Of a stretch of 64,000 nt of DNA, positions 1-8,119 are shown one piece after another. A model generated the notes under the pieces. That model was given only the letters and a program-made list of their open reading frames with translations, had not been told where the DNA came from and searched no databases. Source of the DNA: Haloarcula sp. CBA1127 (lineage in GTDB: Archaea > Halobacteriota > Halobacteria > Halobacteriales > Haloarculaceae); assembly GCF_001485575.1 (NCBI RefSeq), contig NZ_BCNB01000006.1:2232001-2296000 (forward strand), written 5' to 3'. Made by a program: the position numbers and the translations under genes. Positions within the stretch are counted from its first letter, which is position 1, and every line of letters begins with the position of its first letter.

Positions 1-1
1 T

Positions 2-160
2 ATCGCGATTATGGTGTTTGGGAGCTGGAGTCTAACGACGACAGTGCTGCTAGTCACGTTGAACATCAGCGCACTCTCGCTTGTCGGCGCGCTCGCACTA
101 TCGGGGACGTGGCTCCCGTTCGGACTGTCGCTGTTGACGGCGTCCGTGTTGCGGCTCTAA
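2..160 (+). CDS. C-terminal end of a membrane protein (partial)
   Basis: The window opens inside a reading frame that ends with TAA at 158-160. The 52 visible residues are almost entirely hydrophobic (two likely membrane spans separated by a short Gly/Ser/Trp turn) and end in LTASVLRL. That is enough to call the end of an integral membrane protein but not its family. It converges on menD, whose stop lies four bases downstream. In haloarchaea a prenyltransferase often neighbours menD, but nothing visible here proves that identity. Confidence 0.5.
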   Translation: MAIMVFGSWSLTTTVLLVTLNISALSLVGALALSGTWLPFGLSLLTASVLRL

Positions 161-164
161 CAGA

Positions 165-1943
165 TCAGTCGCCAGTGAGGGCTTCCTCGACCTGTTCGGC
201 AAGCCGATCTCTGACCGCGTGGCTGTCGCCCGCGTCGAACCGGACCTCGATGACCTGTGTCCCATCGCTCTGGACTGACTTGGCGAAGCGCTCGCGGAAC
301 TGCCGGCGGTCGGCCACCCGCTCGAACTCCAAGGAATAGAGCGCCTCCGTCGGCTCGAAATCGAGCCCGTGCGGCGTTCGGAACTGGTCCTCAAAGGTGG
401 GGTGGTCCTCAATGGGCAGCATGTGGAAGATGCCGCCGCCGTCGTTGTTGAGCAGAACGACTGTCGCGTCTACCGCACAGCGGCCGAGTGCGAGCAGGCC
501 GTTCATGTCGTGGTAGTACGCCAAGTCGCCGGTGACGAGCACGAGCGGGTCGGATGTCGCGCTCCCAGCTCCAAGCGCCGTCGAGGTGATGCCGTCGATA
601 CCGCTGGCCCCGCGGTTGCCCAGCACGGTCAGGTCGGCGTCACGGGGGCCGCCGAAGCGGTCCATATCTCGTATCGGCATACTGTTCGAGATGAACAGCG
701 TGGCCGGGTCCGGGGCCAGCGCGGTCACGTCCGCGATGACGCCTCCTTCCCAGTAGGTCCCCGAAGCGGTTTCAACAACCGCGTCCCAGTGGGCCTGCTC
801 CGCTCTGGTGAACTGGTCGCGCCACGACGCTGCACCGCCACCCAGCGTCTCGTCCGTGAGCGCATCCGCGGTGGCGTCGGGGTCAGCAACGAGCAGGTCT
901 GTCGCCGTAAACTCGGCCTCCGACCAGCCGCCGGCCGGGTCGACGAGGAACTGCTGGCAGTCGGCGTCCCGGAGGTAGTGACGCAGCGGCTTCGAGGTCG
1001 GCGACGCGCCGAACCGGACGACGACATCGGGGTCGTCCCACTGGTCGACGCTGTCGCTTCCGAGATAGCTGTCGTAGCCGCCACAGACCGGCACATCGAG
1101 CCGGTCGACGTGGGGGCCGAACCGCAGGTCCGACAGCGGGTCCGCCAGAACGGGGAAGCCCGTGGCCGCCGCCAGCCGTTCAAGCGAGTCTGCACTGAGT
1201 CCATTGTCGGCCGGCCCGGCGACGATGAGGCCCCGTTCGGCGGCCTCAAGTGCGTCCTGCACGCGGCGCACTGTCCGCTCATCCGGTTCAGCGACGCCCT
1301 CGCTCGTCGTGACAAACGGGCCATCACGGCCGGTTTCGGCCTCATTGTCACCGCTCGCCCAGTCGGCCGGAACGCCCGCCGGGTCGTCTTCGGGCACCGA
1401 CGTCGGCTCCAGTGGCTTCCGGAAGCGACAGTTCAGGTGAACCGGACCGGGGTCGTTACCGGTACTCTCTGCGAGGGCTCGGGCCGCTGTGGTCCGTAAC
1501 ATCCGAACCTTCCGCGGCTCGGCCTCTGGCTCTGGCATATCGCGATACCAGCGGACGGCGTCGCCGTACAGCTTCTCCTGGTCGACAGTCTGGTTCGCCC
1601 CGCTGTCGATGAGTTCCGGCGGGCGGTCCGCTGTAAGCAAGAGCAACGGGACACCCGACTGGTTCGCTTCGATGACCGCAGGGTGGTAGTTCGCCGCGGC
1701 GGTCCCCGACGTGCAAACCAGCGGCGTCGGCTCGCCGGTTCGCCGGGCGCGTCCCAGTGCGAAGAAGGCTGCCGACCGCTCGTCGAGATGGGAAAACACC
1801 TCGATGTCGGGATGCTCGGCGAATGCGACCGTCAGCGGCGTCGAGCGGCTCCCGGGCGAGAGACACACCGCGTCAACGCCGCCCGCAACGAGTTCGGAAA
1901 CGAGCGTCTCCGCCCACAGCGTGTTGACGTTCGGTGCCGTCAT
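165..1943 (-). CDS. menD: SEPHCHC synthase MenD (menaquinone synthesis)
   Basis: MenD is the thiamine-diphosphate enzyme that joins 2-oxoglutarate-derived succinic semialdehyde to isochorismate in menaquinone synthesis. The 592-residue protein has the N-terminal ThDP-binding half (LSPGSRSTPLT near residue 30), a central domain, and the C-terminal ThDP motif beginning GDLAYYHDMNG near residue 472 and ending NNDGGG near 500. Its length fits the family. The start was placed at ATG 1943 (MTAPNVNTLW) because upstream codons give an unrelated Arg/Gly-rich extension and because this ATG overlaps the menF stop by four bases, the usual sign of translational coupling. It therefore uses the product of the gene just before it, isochorismate. 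Confidence 0.95.
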   Translation of the reverse strand: MTAPNVNTLWAETLVSELVAGGVDAVCLSPGSRSTPLTVAFAEHPDIEVFSHLDERSAAFFALGRARRTGEPTPLVCTSGTAAANYHPAVIEANQSGVPLLLLTADRPPELIDSGANQTVDQEKLYGDAVRWYRDMPEPEAEPRKVRMLRTTAARALAESTGNDPGPVHLNCRFRKPLEPTSVPEDDPAGVPADWASGDNEAETGRDGPFVTTSEGVAEPDERTVRRVQDALEAAERGLIVAGPADNGLSADSLERLAAATGFPVLADPLSDLRFGPHVDRLDVPVCGGYDSYLGSDSVDQWDDPDVVVRFGASPTSKPLRHYLRDADCQQFLVDPAGGWSEAEFTATDLLVADPDATADALTDETLGGGAASWRDQFTRAEQAHWDAVVETASGTYWEGGVIADVTALAPDPATLFISNSMPIRDMDRFGGPRDADLTVLGNRGASGIDGITSTALGAGSATSDPLVLVTGDLAYYHDMNGLLALGRCAVDATVVLLNNDGGGIFHMLPIEDHPTFEDQFRTPHGLDFEPTEALYSLEFERVADRRQFRERFAKSVQSDGTQVIEVRFDAGDSHAVRDRLAEQVEEALTGD

Positions 1944-3277
1944 TCCAGCTCGTCCAGTATCGGCCGGTATTTGAGCTGGACCTCGTCCCACTCGCGGTCG
2001 GGGTCGCTGTCCGCGACGATGCCCGCGCCTGCAAAGAGCGTCGCCTCGTCTTCCGTGGCGACGGCCGAACGGATGCCGACCGCGAAGGTGCCGTTGCCAG
2101 CGGCGTCGACCCAGCCGACCGGGGCGGCGTACCAGCCCCGGTCGAACGCCTCCGTCTCGCGGATAGTCCGTAACGCCGCATCTGGCGGCAGCCCGCCGAC
2201 GGCCGGTGTCGGGTGGAGTGCCTCGACCAACGAGAGGACGTGCTCGTCGTCGTCCAGTTCAGCTGTTATCGATGTCCGAAGGTGCTGAACCGTGGCGAGC
2301 CGGCGGACGGTCCGGTCGCCGATGCGGACCGTCGAAGCAAACGGCTCAAGCTGGTCCCGTATCGCGTCAGCGACGAGCTTCTGTTCGTGGCGGTCCTTCT
2401 CGCTGTCGAGAAGTTCGGCAGCGAGCCACTCGTCCTCAGCGGGCGTGTCACCCCGCCCTGTCGAGCCGGCCAGCGCCTCCGTCCGGACGGTTCGCCCGCG
2501 GACCGAGACCAGCCGCTCCGGCGTGGCTCCGAAGAAGGTGCCGCCGGAGTCCGGCGACAGCATGAATCGGTAGCAGTCCGGGTACGTCTTCGACAACCGG
2601 GCCATCACGTCCGGGACCGATAGCTCCGCGTCCAGTGTGGCGCTGAGACTCTGGGCGAGCACGACCTTCTGGAGCTCGCCCCGGTCAATACTCTCTGTGG
2701 CGGCCGCCACCTGCTCGCGCCAACCGTCCTGTGTTGGCGTGCGCTCCCGGTGTGAGATTCCCGGCGGCGTACCCGGATTGCGCTCGGAGTCTGCGACCAG
2801 CCGGTCGCGCCACTCCTCTAGTAGCGCCTCCGCTTCGGTCGCGGCTTCGGGTCCTGTCGCGACCGTTGTGAGCCAGGCATCGTCGTCCCTTCTGGTTACC
2901 TGTATTTCGGGGAGGAAAAACGCCGCACTGGGGAACCCATCCCAGGGAGAGTCCTCGCCTTCATGTGTTCCGTTGTGGAAAGCGAACCCGCCGAACGCTC
3001 GCGGTCGAGCGATGCTCGGGAGGCTGTCGGGCACTGAGCAGTCATCGAACAGTGCTTCGACTGCTGTCCGCACGTCGTCGAACCGCGACTGCCCGTCGGC
3101 AGTCACAGTCGCCGCGCTCCCGCGGGCCGCGATTGACTCTGTACCGGCCGCCCAGAAGAACCGGGGGCGAGCGTCCGTCTCCAGTACCGCTCGCACCGGT
3201 GCATCGTCGAGGCGACACCCGCGTGCGACGACCGTTGTCTCACCAACCGTCGTCTCGTCACCACGCAGTGGTTCCAT
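1940..3277 (-). CDS. menF: Isochorismate synthase MenF
   Basis: This chorismate-binding enzyme converts chorismate to isochorismate, the first committed step of menaquinone synthesis. The 445-residue protein has an N-terminal variable half and the C-terminal chorismate-binding core: ALAGSTGRG, SEKDRHEQ, HLRTSITAEL and the HPTPAVGGLP segment are all visible. It is the first gene of a menF-menD operon, with a four-base overlap into menD. The start is ATG 3277 (MEPLRGDE); a GTG eight codons upstream at 3301 is also possible. A weak TATA-like stretch (minus strand, about 3314-3321) suits a short leader to ATG 3277. Confidence 0.92.
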   Translation of the reverse strand: MEPLRGDETTVGETTVVARGCRLDDAPVRAVLETDARPRFFWAAGTESIAARGSAATVTADGQSRFDDVRTAVEALFDDCSVPDSLPSIARPRAFGGFAFHNGTHEGEDSPWDGFPSAAFFLPEIQVTRRDDDAWLTTVATGPEAATEAEALLEEWRDRLVADSERNPGTPPGISHRERTPTQDGWREQVAAATESIDRGELQKVVLAQSLSATLDAELSVPDVMARLSKTYPDCYRFMLSPDSGGTFFGATPERLVSVRGRTVRTEALAGSTGRGDTPAEDEWLAAELLDSEKDRHEQKLVADAIRDQLEPFASTVRIGDRTVRRLATVQHLRTSITAELDDDEHVLSLVEALHPTPAVGGLPPDAALRTIRETEAFDRGWYAAPVGWVDAAGNGTFAVGIRSAVATEDEATLFAGAGIVADSDPDREWDEVQLKYRPILDELE

Positions 3278-3465
3278 CAGCCATGCCTTAGGATTGCGCA
3301 CCTTTGAGCCTAACTATACGCTCGATTCCACACAGTGAACTTCGATCGGACCGCTGTCGTGGCGCGGCCGATTTCACGCCGCTCCGGGCCGCCGCACGAC
3401 ATGGCGGCTCTCGGATTCCGATTCGTAGAAATTAATATCTGGGTTCACAAAGTTCCTCTCTCAGT

Positions 3466-3517
3466 TCTACAATTGTAATTCTGCAATCTACAAACATACC
3501 CCCGTCAAGTTTAAATA
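3466..3517 (+). promoter_or_regulatory. Promoter with direct repeats and palindrome upstream of RHH gene
   Basis: A TATA-like TTTAAATA lies at 3510-3517, 29-36 bases before the ATG at 3546. Upstream are two exact copies of TCTACAA, at 3466-3472 and 3487-3493, 21 bases apart (two helical turns). The first overlaps a perfect 10-base palindrome TACAATTGTA at 3468-3477. The tract is AT-rich against its surroundings. The encoded protein is ribbon-helix-helix-like, so an autoregulatory operator is a reasonable inference. Confidence 0.45.
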
Positions 3518-3545
3518 GGGCATAGTCGAAGCCCCCTATGTTGCG

Positions 3546-3761
3546 ATGCCTAAGGTAGAGATCAATATCCCGGAACACCTGGAGATGCAAATCGCGCAGC
3601 TCGTCGAGAAAGGCGAGTTCCTCAATCGTGAGGAAGCTATCGAGGACCTCCTGTCGACCGGGCTCAAGGCGTACAAAACCTCCGGACCACAGGACGAAGA
3701 CGAGGAACCAGGGTTCGAAGAAGACGGCATGATGGGCCACGACGACGAGTACGTCTTCTGA
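3546..3761 (+). CDS. Small ribbon-helix-helix (CopG/Arc-like) protein
   Basis: This 71-residue protein starts with a beta-strand-like MPKVEINIPEH followed by two amphipathic helices containing LVEKGEFLNREEAIEDLL, the pattern of a ribbon-helix-helix DNA-binding domain. The last 25 residues are an acidic tail (DEDEEPGFEEDG). RHH proteins bind DNA as dimers through the N-terminal strand and usually act as repressors. It lies upstream of, and in the same direction as, the UPF0058 gene but has its own promoter. AT-rich repeats immediately upstream make self-regulation plausible. The target is unknown. Confidence 0.75.
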   Translation: MPKVEINIPEHLEMQIAQLVEKGEFLNREEAIEDLLSTGLKAYKTSGPQDEDEEPGFEEDGMMGHDDEYVF

Positions 3762-3832
3762 AAATACAGGCGTGAGCGTCTGGTATCCCTTCTCAAGCAA
3801 TTCTTATGCACGTGCCACCGCATACTGTAGCC

Positions 3833-4114
3833 ATGCACAAAGACGAGCTTCTTGAGCTACACGAGCAGATGGTGACGATTATGCAGTACTTCCGCGACGA
3901 CATGGACTCAGTCGATCCGGAGCTATTCGACGCCTACCAGGAACTCGATGTGCGGCCATCGGACGTCCACAAGTCGAAAAGTGAGCACAAACACGCCGTG
4001 TTCGTGCTCGGGAACTCCCTGGCGACAGCGATGAGCGAAGACGAGTTCTCGGATGCGGGTCGGGTCAGCAAGCGAATGAAGGAACTGGCCGAGGACGCCG
4101 AGCGGAAACTGTAA
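3833..4114 (+). CDS. UPF0058 family protein
   Basis: The 93-residue protein beginning MHKDELLELHEQM matches the UPF0058 family, a small mostly helical archaeal group of unknown function. It is rich in Asp, Glu, Lys and His and shows no membrane segment. ATG 3833 was chosen over the ATG at 3806 because a TATA-like TTCTTATG sits at 3801-3808, which puts the predicted transcript start at ATG 3833 (leaderless). It is not obviously co-transcribed with the RHH gene 71 bases upstream. Confidence 0.8.
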   Translation: MHKDELLELHEQMVTIMQYFRDDMDSVDPELFDAYQELDVRPSDVHKSKSEHKHAVFVLGNSLATAMSEDEFSDAGRVSKRMKELAEDAERKL

Positions 4115-4175
4115 GTACGACGCTACCGAGTCGCCGTCTCTCTCGTCTTTATTTTGGCCCGTCTTCCCCGCTTGA

Positions 4176-4694
4176 CTACGACTGCTCTCCGTCGAGTTCG
4201 GTGAACAGCTCCGGGTCCGTCTTGAATTTCAGGACGTTGTGGACGACTGAGTTCCGGACGTTCTGAATCACGTCGCCGTGGTCCTTGTAGAAGTCGTGTA
4301 TCCAGCGGGATTCGGCCGTCCGGCTCGGGAACATCATCACTGACTTCCATTGATACTCGCCGTCGGAAAGGAAGTAAAACAGCGTGTGCCGGTCGTCGCG
4401 AATGGCCACCATCGCGTCGTGCCAGGACTCGGCGAAATGCTCGGGGTTGAACTTGAACTCGAACAGCGCGAAATTGAACAGCTCCTCGTTCGGGACGATG
4501 GTCTCGCGGAAGACATCCGCGTCGCGCATCTCCCGGATCGATTCGCTGACCGTTACGTGCGACACGTCGATGCCGTACTCGGACTCCAGCAGATCCGCAA
4601 GATCACGGGACGACCGCTTGGGGTCCGCCGAGAGTTCGCGCAGAATGTACATATCACGCTCGCTGAACTCCCAGTCTGGGGGGTCGTCGGTCAT
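4176..4694 (-). CDS. Lrp/AsnC-like winged-helix transcriptional regulator
   Basis: The 172-residue protein has an N-terminal HTH (WEFSERDMYILRELSADPKR followed by SSRDLADLLESEYG and VTVSESIREMRDADV, about residues 8-60) of the Lrp/AsnC winged-helix type. The rest, about 65-165, is aromatic-rich and looks like a ligand or oligomerisation domain, but not a clean RAM domain. A strong Shine-Dalgarno GGAGG (minus strand, 4706-4710) lies 11 bases before the ATG. Two copies of a 13-base repeat lie further upstream in its leader or promoter. It may sense amino acids or metabolites; the ligand is not evident. Confidence 0.75.
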   Translation of the reverse strand: MTDDPPDWEFSERDMYILRELSADPKRSSRDLADLLESEYGIDVSHVTVSESIREMRDADVFRETIVPNEELFNFALFEFKFNPEHFAESWHDAMVAIRDDRHTLFYFLSDGEYQWKSVMMFPSRTAESRWIHDFYKDHGDVIQNVRNSVVHNVLKFKTDPELFTELDGEQS

Positions 4695-4755
4695 GCTGTG
4701 ACTGCCCTCCTATCGGGAGCACAGGCGTGGTCGATTTCGGCGCCGGTAGTCAGTC

Positions 4756-4819
4756 GAATCAGTGGTGGAACGGTCGTAGGTGCCATCTGTCTGGTCTTTG
4801 GTTGCTGAATCAGTGGTGG
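4756..4819. repeat. 13-base direct repeat GAATCAGTGGTGG
   Basis: Two exact copies of GAATCAGTGGTGG lie at 4756-4768 and 4807-4819, 51 bases apart, in the 145-base gap upstream of the Lrp-like gene and downstream of the enoyl-CoA hydratase. The first copy extended by one base (CGAATCAGTGGT) recurs in the livJ promoter at 8101-8112. A shared regulator site is inferred. Confidence 0.45.
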
Positions 4820-4839
4820 CGTCGGCTACGGTAATCAGC

Positions 4840-5634
4840 TTACTGACCCGTGAACTCCGGGTCGCGTTTCTCGACGAATGCGGTTGCACCCTCCTCATGG
4901 TCGTCGGTCGTGAAAGCGACGCCCTGTGCGGTGGCTTCGTTTTCGAGTGCCTGTTCCAGCGAACTGTTCAGGCTTCGGTTGACCAGCCGCTTGGCGTGGC
5001 CGAGTGCGACTGTCGGTCCAGCGGCGATGTCTGCAACGAGGTCCGAAAACGCTGATTCGAATGTCTCTGCGTCGAACACACGGGTGAACAGCCCCAGTTC
5101 CTCGGCTGCCGAAGCATCCAGCAGTTCGCCGGTAAACAGGAGTTCCTTGGCCTTGTTCGGGCCGACGATTCGTGGAAGGAAATAGGAGACGCCGGAGTCA
5201 CTCGCCAGGCCGACCTGCCGGAAGCCAAAGCCGATCTGGGCGTCAGTGCTTGCGACCTGTGTATCACAGGCCAGCGCGAGTCCTGCACCGGCACCGAAGG
5301 CGGGGCCGTCGATTTTCGCGACGACTGGGAGCGGACAGCTGTGGACAGTCCGGATCGCTTCGTGGAGTGACGAAACCACCAGTTCGACCTGTGTGGCCGG
5401 CGGTCGGTCGTGTTCCACCCCCTGTACCATTGCGTTGATGTCCCCGCCAGCGCAAAAGGCTGGGCCTGCGCCTTCCAGTACGACACACCGGGCGTCGCTG
5501 TCGGTCACCGATTCGAACGTGGCAGTGAGCGCGTCGGCCAACTCCGCTGACAGGGCGTTTCGCGACTCCGGCTGGTTCAGCGTTACTGTAGCGATTCCGT
5601 CGTCAACAGACAGCGTCACGGTTGCGTCTTCCAT
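4840..5634 (-). CDS. Enoyl-CoA hydratase/isomerase family protein
   Basis: This 264-residue crotonase-superfamily protein would hydrate or isomerise acyl-CoA thioesters. It starts MEDATVTLSVDDGIATVTLN and carries the family core NQPESRNALS, the oxyanion-hole segment CAGGDINAM, and the second hole residues in GPAFGAGAGLALACD. The C-terminal helices (LGHAKRLVNRSL) are intact. The frame is open well beyond 5634, but the upstream translation is Ser/Arg-rich and unlike the family, so ATG 5634 is used. Neighbours are not metabolic, so it may act with the beta-oxidation genes elsewhere in the window. Substrate is not readable. Confidence 0.88.
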   Translation of the reverse strand: MEDATVTLSVDDGIATVTLNQPESRNALSAELADALTATFESVTDSDARCVVLEGAGPAFCAGGDINAMVQGVEHDRPPATQVELVVSSLHEAIRTVHSCPLPVVAKIDGPAFGAGAGLALACDTQVASTDAQIGFGFRQVGLASDSGVSYFLPRIVGPNKAKELLFTGELLDASAAEELGLFTRVFDAETFESAFSDLVADIAAGPTVALGHAKRLVNRSLNSSLEQALENEATAQGVAFTTDDHEEGATAFVEKRDPEFTGQ

Positions 5635-5740
5635 ATGTGGGCCCTCGACCGGCGGCAAGATAACAGTGGTGTCCGTCAGCGCCTGACAGACCAACATCCT
5701 TGGGCAGTACCTTTTGCCCGGGCTAGCCCGTGTACTAGGT

Positions 5741-7138
5741 ATGCGCCTGCACTGGCATCGCCGTGATCTCCGGGCAACGGATAACGCCGGCCTCGCCACG
5801 GCGACTCCGTCTGACCCGGTCGTCCCGGTGTTCATTTTCGACACAGCCGTTCTCGACCACGCCGGCCCGCCCCGGGTCGCGTTCATGCTTGACGCGCTCG
5901 ACAGTTTGCGCGAGTGGTACCGCGACCAGGGTAGTGACCTCGTCGTTGCCGAGGGCGACCCCACATCCGTCTTGCCAGAACTGGCAGCCGAGTACGGCGC
6001 AGAGAAGGTCACTTGGGGCAAGGACTACTCCGGGCTCGCACGGGAACGCGACGCGGCCGTCCGGCAAGCGCTTGACGACGCGGACGTGGCCCGCGAAGCC
6101 GTCCAGAACGCCGTGTTACACGAACCGGGCGAGATTACGACGAACGACGGCGACCCATACAGCGTCTTCACCTACTTCGGTCGGAAATGGCACGACCGCG
6201 AGAAGGCAGCCCCCTACGACCCGCCGTCTGCTGACGAGTTAGCCGATGTCGACGGTGATGCGCTCCCGACCCTGGCTGACCTCGGCTTCGAGAAGCCAGA
6301 GGCGGACGTGCCCGCGGCGGGAACCGACGAAGCGCGCGCCCTGCTTGGTGACTTCCTCGACGAGAACGTCTACGAGTACGAGGAACGACGGGATTTCCCG
6401 GCCGACGAATGCACTTCGCGGCTCTCAGCCCATCTGAAGTTTGGGACTATCGGCATCCGGGAGGTGTACGACCGGACACAGGATGCCAAGGAGGGGACCG
6501 GCGGTGACCGCCGCGACTCCGTCCGGGAGTTCCAGTCCCAGCTGGCCTGGCGGGAGTTCTACACGCAGGTGCTGTTTGCCCATCCACACGTCGTTAGCTC
6601 GAACTACAAATCATACGAGAACCCAATCGAGTGGGAGAACGACGAGGAGCTGTTACAGGCTTGGAAAGACGGCGAAACGGGGTATCCCATTGTCGACGCC
6701 GGGATGCGACAGCTCCGTGACGAGGCGTATATGCACAACCGCGTCCGGATGATTGTTGCCTCCTTCCTCACGAAGGACCTGCTCATCGACTGGCGACACG
6801 GCTACGAGTGGTTCCGGGAGAAACTGGTTGACCACGACACGGCAAACGACAACGGCGGCTGGCAGTGGGCGGCCTCCACGGGGACCGACGCGCAGCCCTA
6901 TTTCCGCATCTTCAATCCGATGACACAGGGCGAAGACTACGACCCGGAAGCCGAGTACATCAAGGAGTACGTCCCGGAACTATCTGATGCTGCACCCGAG
7001 ATTATCCACGAGTGGAACGAGTGCTCGCTCACACAACGGCGCAGCGCCGCACCGGAGTACCCGGACCCCGTCGTCGACCACAGCGAGCGCCGCGAGGAGG
7101 CGCTGGCGATGTTCGAGCGGGCCAGAGGAGACGACTAA
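5741..7138 (+). CDS. phr2: Deoxyribodipyrimidine photolyase (cryptochrome/photolyase family)
   Basis: The 465-residue protein begins MRLHWHRRDLRATDNAGL, the start of the photolyase antenna domain, and contains the C-terminal FAD-binding core (SQLAWREFYTQVL, YPIVDAGMRQL, MHNRVRMIVASFL, DWRHGYEWFREKLVDHD, NNGGWQWAASTGTDAQPYFRIFNP). These are typical of class I CPD photolyases, which split UV-induced cyclobutane dimers using light, a key activity in sun-exposed haloarchaea. The ATG at 5741 is used because it starts the conserved sequence and lies 26-30 bases after a TATA-like CCTTTTGC. It is divergent from the enoyl-CoA hydratase. Confidence 0.94.
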   Translation: MRLHWHRRDLRATDNAGLATATPSDPVVPVFIFDTAVLDHAGPPRVAFMLDALDSLREWYRDQGSDLVVAEGDPTSVLPELAAEYGAEKVTWGKDYSGLARERDAAVRQALDDADVAREAVQNAVLHEPGEITTNDGDPYSVFTYFGRKWHDREKAAPYDPPSADELADVDGDALPTLADLGFEKPEADVPAAGTDEARALLGDFLDENVYEYEERRDFPADECTSRLSAHLKFGTIGIREVYDRTQDAKEGTGGDRRDSVREFQSQLAWREFYTQVLFAHPHVVSSNYKSYENPIEWENDEELLQAWKDGETGYPIVDAGMRQLRDEAYMHNRVRMIVASFLTKDLLIDWRHGYEWFREKLVDHDTANDNGGWQWAASTGTDAQPYFRIFNPMTQGEDYDPEAEYIKEYVPELSDAAPEIIHEWNECSLTQRRSAAPEYPDPVVDHSERREEALAMFERARGDD

Positions 7139-7268
7139 ACGCGTTCGTTCAGATTCACTGAACTCTCCCAGGTGCTTACACGCGAGACAAGGCCGCGTTG
7201 TGGTGTCAGTGCTGCGGGCAGATACGGCTCCGTCTCGCTGTCCTTGCCTAGTGCTACCAAATGGCTCC

Positions 7269-7310
7269 TAAACGTTTAACAGGCAGCCGCGCGACAGATA
7301 GTGATGGAGG
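7269..7310 (+). promoter_or_regulatory. sod upstream palindrome and Shine-Dalgarno
   Basis: A perfect 10-base palindrome TAAACGTTTA (7269-7278) lies 42 bases upstream of the sod start and overlaps the only TATA-like stretch. GGAGG at 7306-7310, nine bases before ATG 7320, is an unusually clear ribosome-binding site for this genome and decides the start. Confidence 0.45.
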
Positions 7311-7319
7311 CGTTTTCAT

Positions 7320-7931
7320 ATGCCCGAACATTCCAATCCCGAACTGCCACCGCTCCCGTACGACTACGACGCGCTGGAGCCACACATCTCCGAACAGGTG
7401 CTCACCTGGCACCACGACACCCACCATCAGGGGTACGTAAACGGCCTCGAATCGGCCGAGGAGACGCTCGCCGAGAACCGCGAATCCGGTGACTTCGGTT
7501 CAAGCGCCGCCGCGATGGGCAACGTCACCCACAACGGCTGTGGTCACTATCTCCACACGCTGTTCTGGGAGAACATGGACCCCAACGGCGGCGGTGAGCC
7601 GGAGGGCGAACTCCTCGACCGCATCGAGGAGGACTTTGGCTCCTACGAAGGCTGGAAGGGCGAGTTCGAAGCCGCCGCATCAGCTGCCGGCGGCTGGGCG
7701 CTGCTCGTGTACGACCCCGTTGCCAAGCAACTGCGCAACGTGCCGGTCGACAAGCACGACCAGGGCGCGCTCTGGGGCTCCCATCCCATCCTCGCGCTCG
7801 ACGTCTGGGAGCACTCCTACTACTACGACTACGGCCCCGCTCGCGGTGACTTCATCGACGCCTTCTTCGAGGTCGTCGACTGGGACAAGGCTGCCGAAGA
7901 GTACGAGAAGTCGGTTAGTCACTTCGAGTAA
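7320..7931 (+). CDS. sod: Superoxide dismutase (Mn/Fe family)
   Basis: The 203-residue enzyme dismutates superoxide to peroxide and oxygen. The Mn/Fe-SOD pattern is complete: metal-ligand His in LTWHHDTHHQGYVNG (near residue 30), His in NGCGHYLHTLFWENM, and the Asp/His pair in LDVWEHSYYYDY near residue 160-170. The substitutions around GGEPEGELLDRIEEDFGS and the GGWALLVYD strand fit the family. It is monocistronic, preceded by its own Shine-Dalgarno site and followed by a T-run at about 7948-7953 that probably ends transcription. It lies next to the photolyase, so two oxidative or UV damage functions sit side by side. Confidence 0.96.
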   Translation: MPEHSNPELPPLPYDYDALEPHISEQVLTWHHDTHHQGYVNGLESAEETLAENRESGDFGSSAAAMGNVTHNGCGHYLHTLFWENMDPNGGGEPEGELLDRIEEDFGSYEGWKGEFEAAASAAGGWALLVYDPVAKQLRNVPVDKHDQGALWGSHPILALDVWEHSYYYDYGPARGDFIDAFFEVVDWDKAAEEYEKSVSHFE

Positions 7932-8089
7932 CGGGCGATACCCGACGTTTTTTCGTGGATGTGCCGGGAGTCCGAGAGCCGTCTGAGCCGATAGCGGTTT
8001 CTCCGGCGTTAATATCTAACTATAATAACAAAAACTATCGGCGTGACTGGAGCAGACTACGGAACAGCGAGGTTACGGGAGGATATAGT

Positions 8090-8112
8090 TTTATAAGATG
8101 CGAATCAGTGGT
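8090..8112 (+). promoter_or_regulatory. livJ leaderless promoter with GAATCAGTGGT motif
   Basis: A TATA box TTTATAA at 8090-8096 is centred 27 bases before ATG 8120, so the transcript is probably leaderless. Between TATA and ATG lies CGAATCAGTGGT (8101-8112), an exact 12-base match to the repeat upstream of the Lrp-like gene. A factor bound there would block initiation. Confidence 0.5.
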
Positions 8113-8119
8113 AAGTGGT

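Noticed and set aside
369..1499. Long plus-strand open frame opposite menD
   Set aside because: It is the antisense of a conserved gene in high-GC DNA; its Arg/Val/Gly-rich translation shows no family.
5635..6021. Extended N-terminus of the enoyl-CoA hydratase
   Set aside because: The extra codons read through the photolyase gene antisense and are Ser/Arg-rich; ATG 5634 starts the conserved fold.
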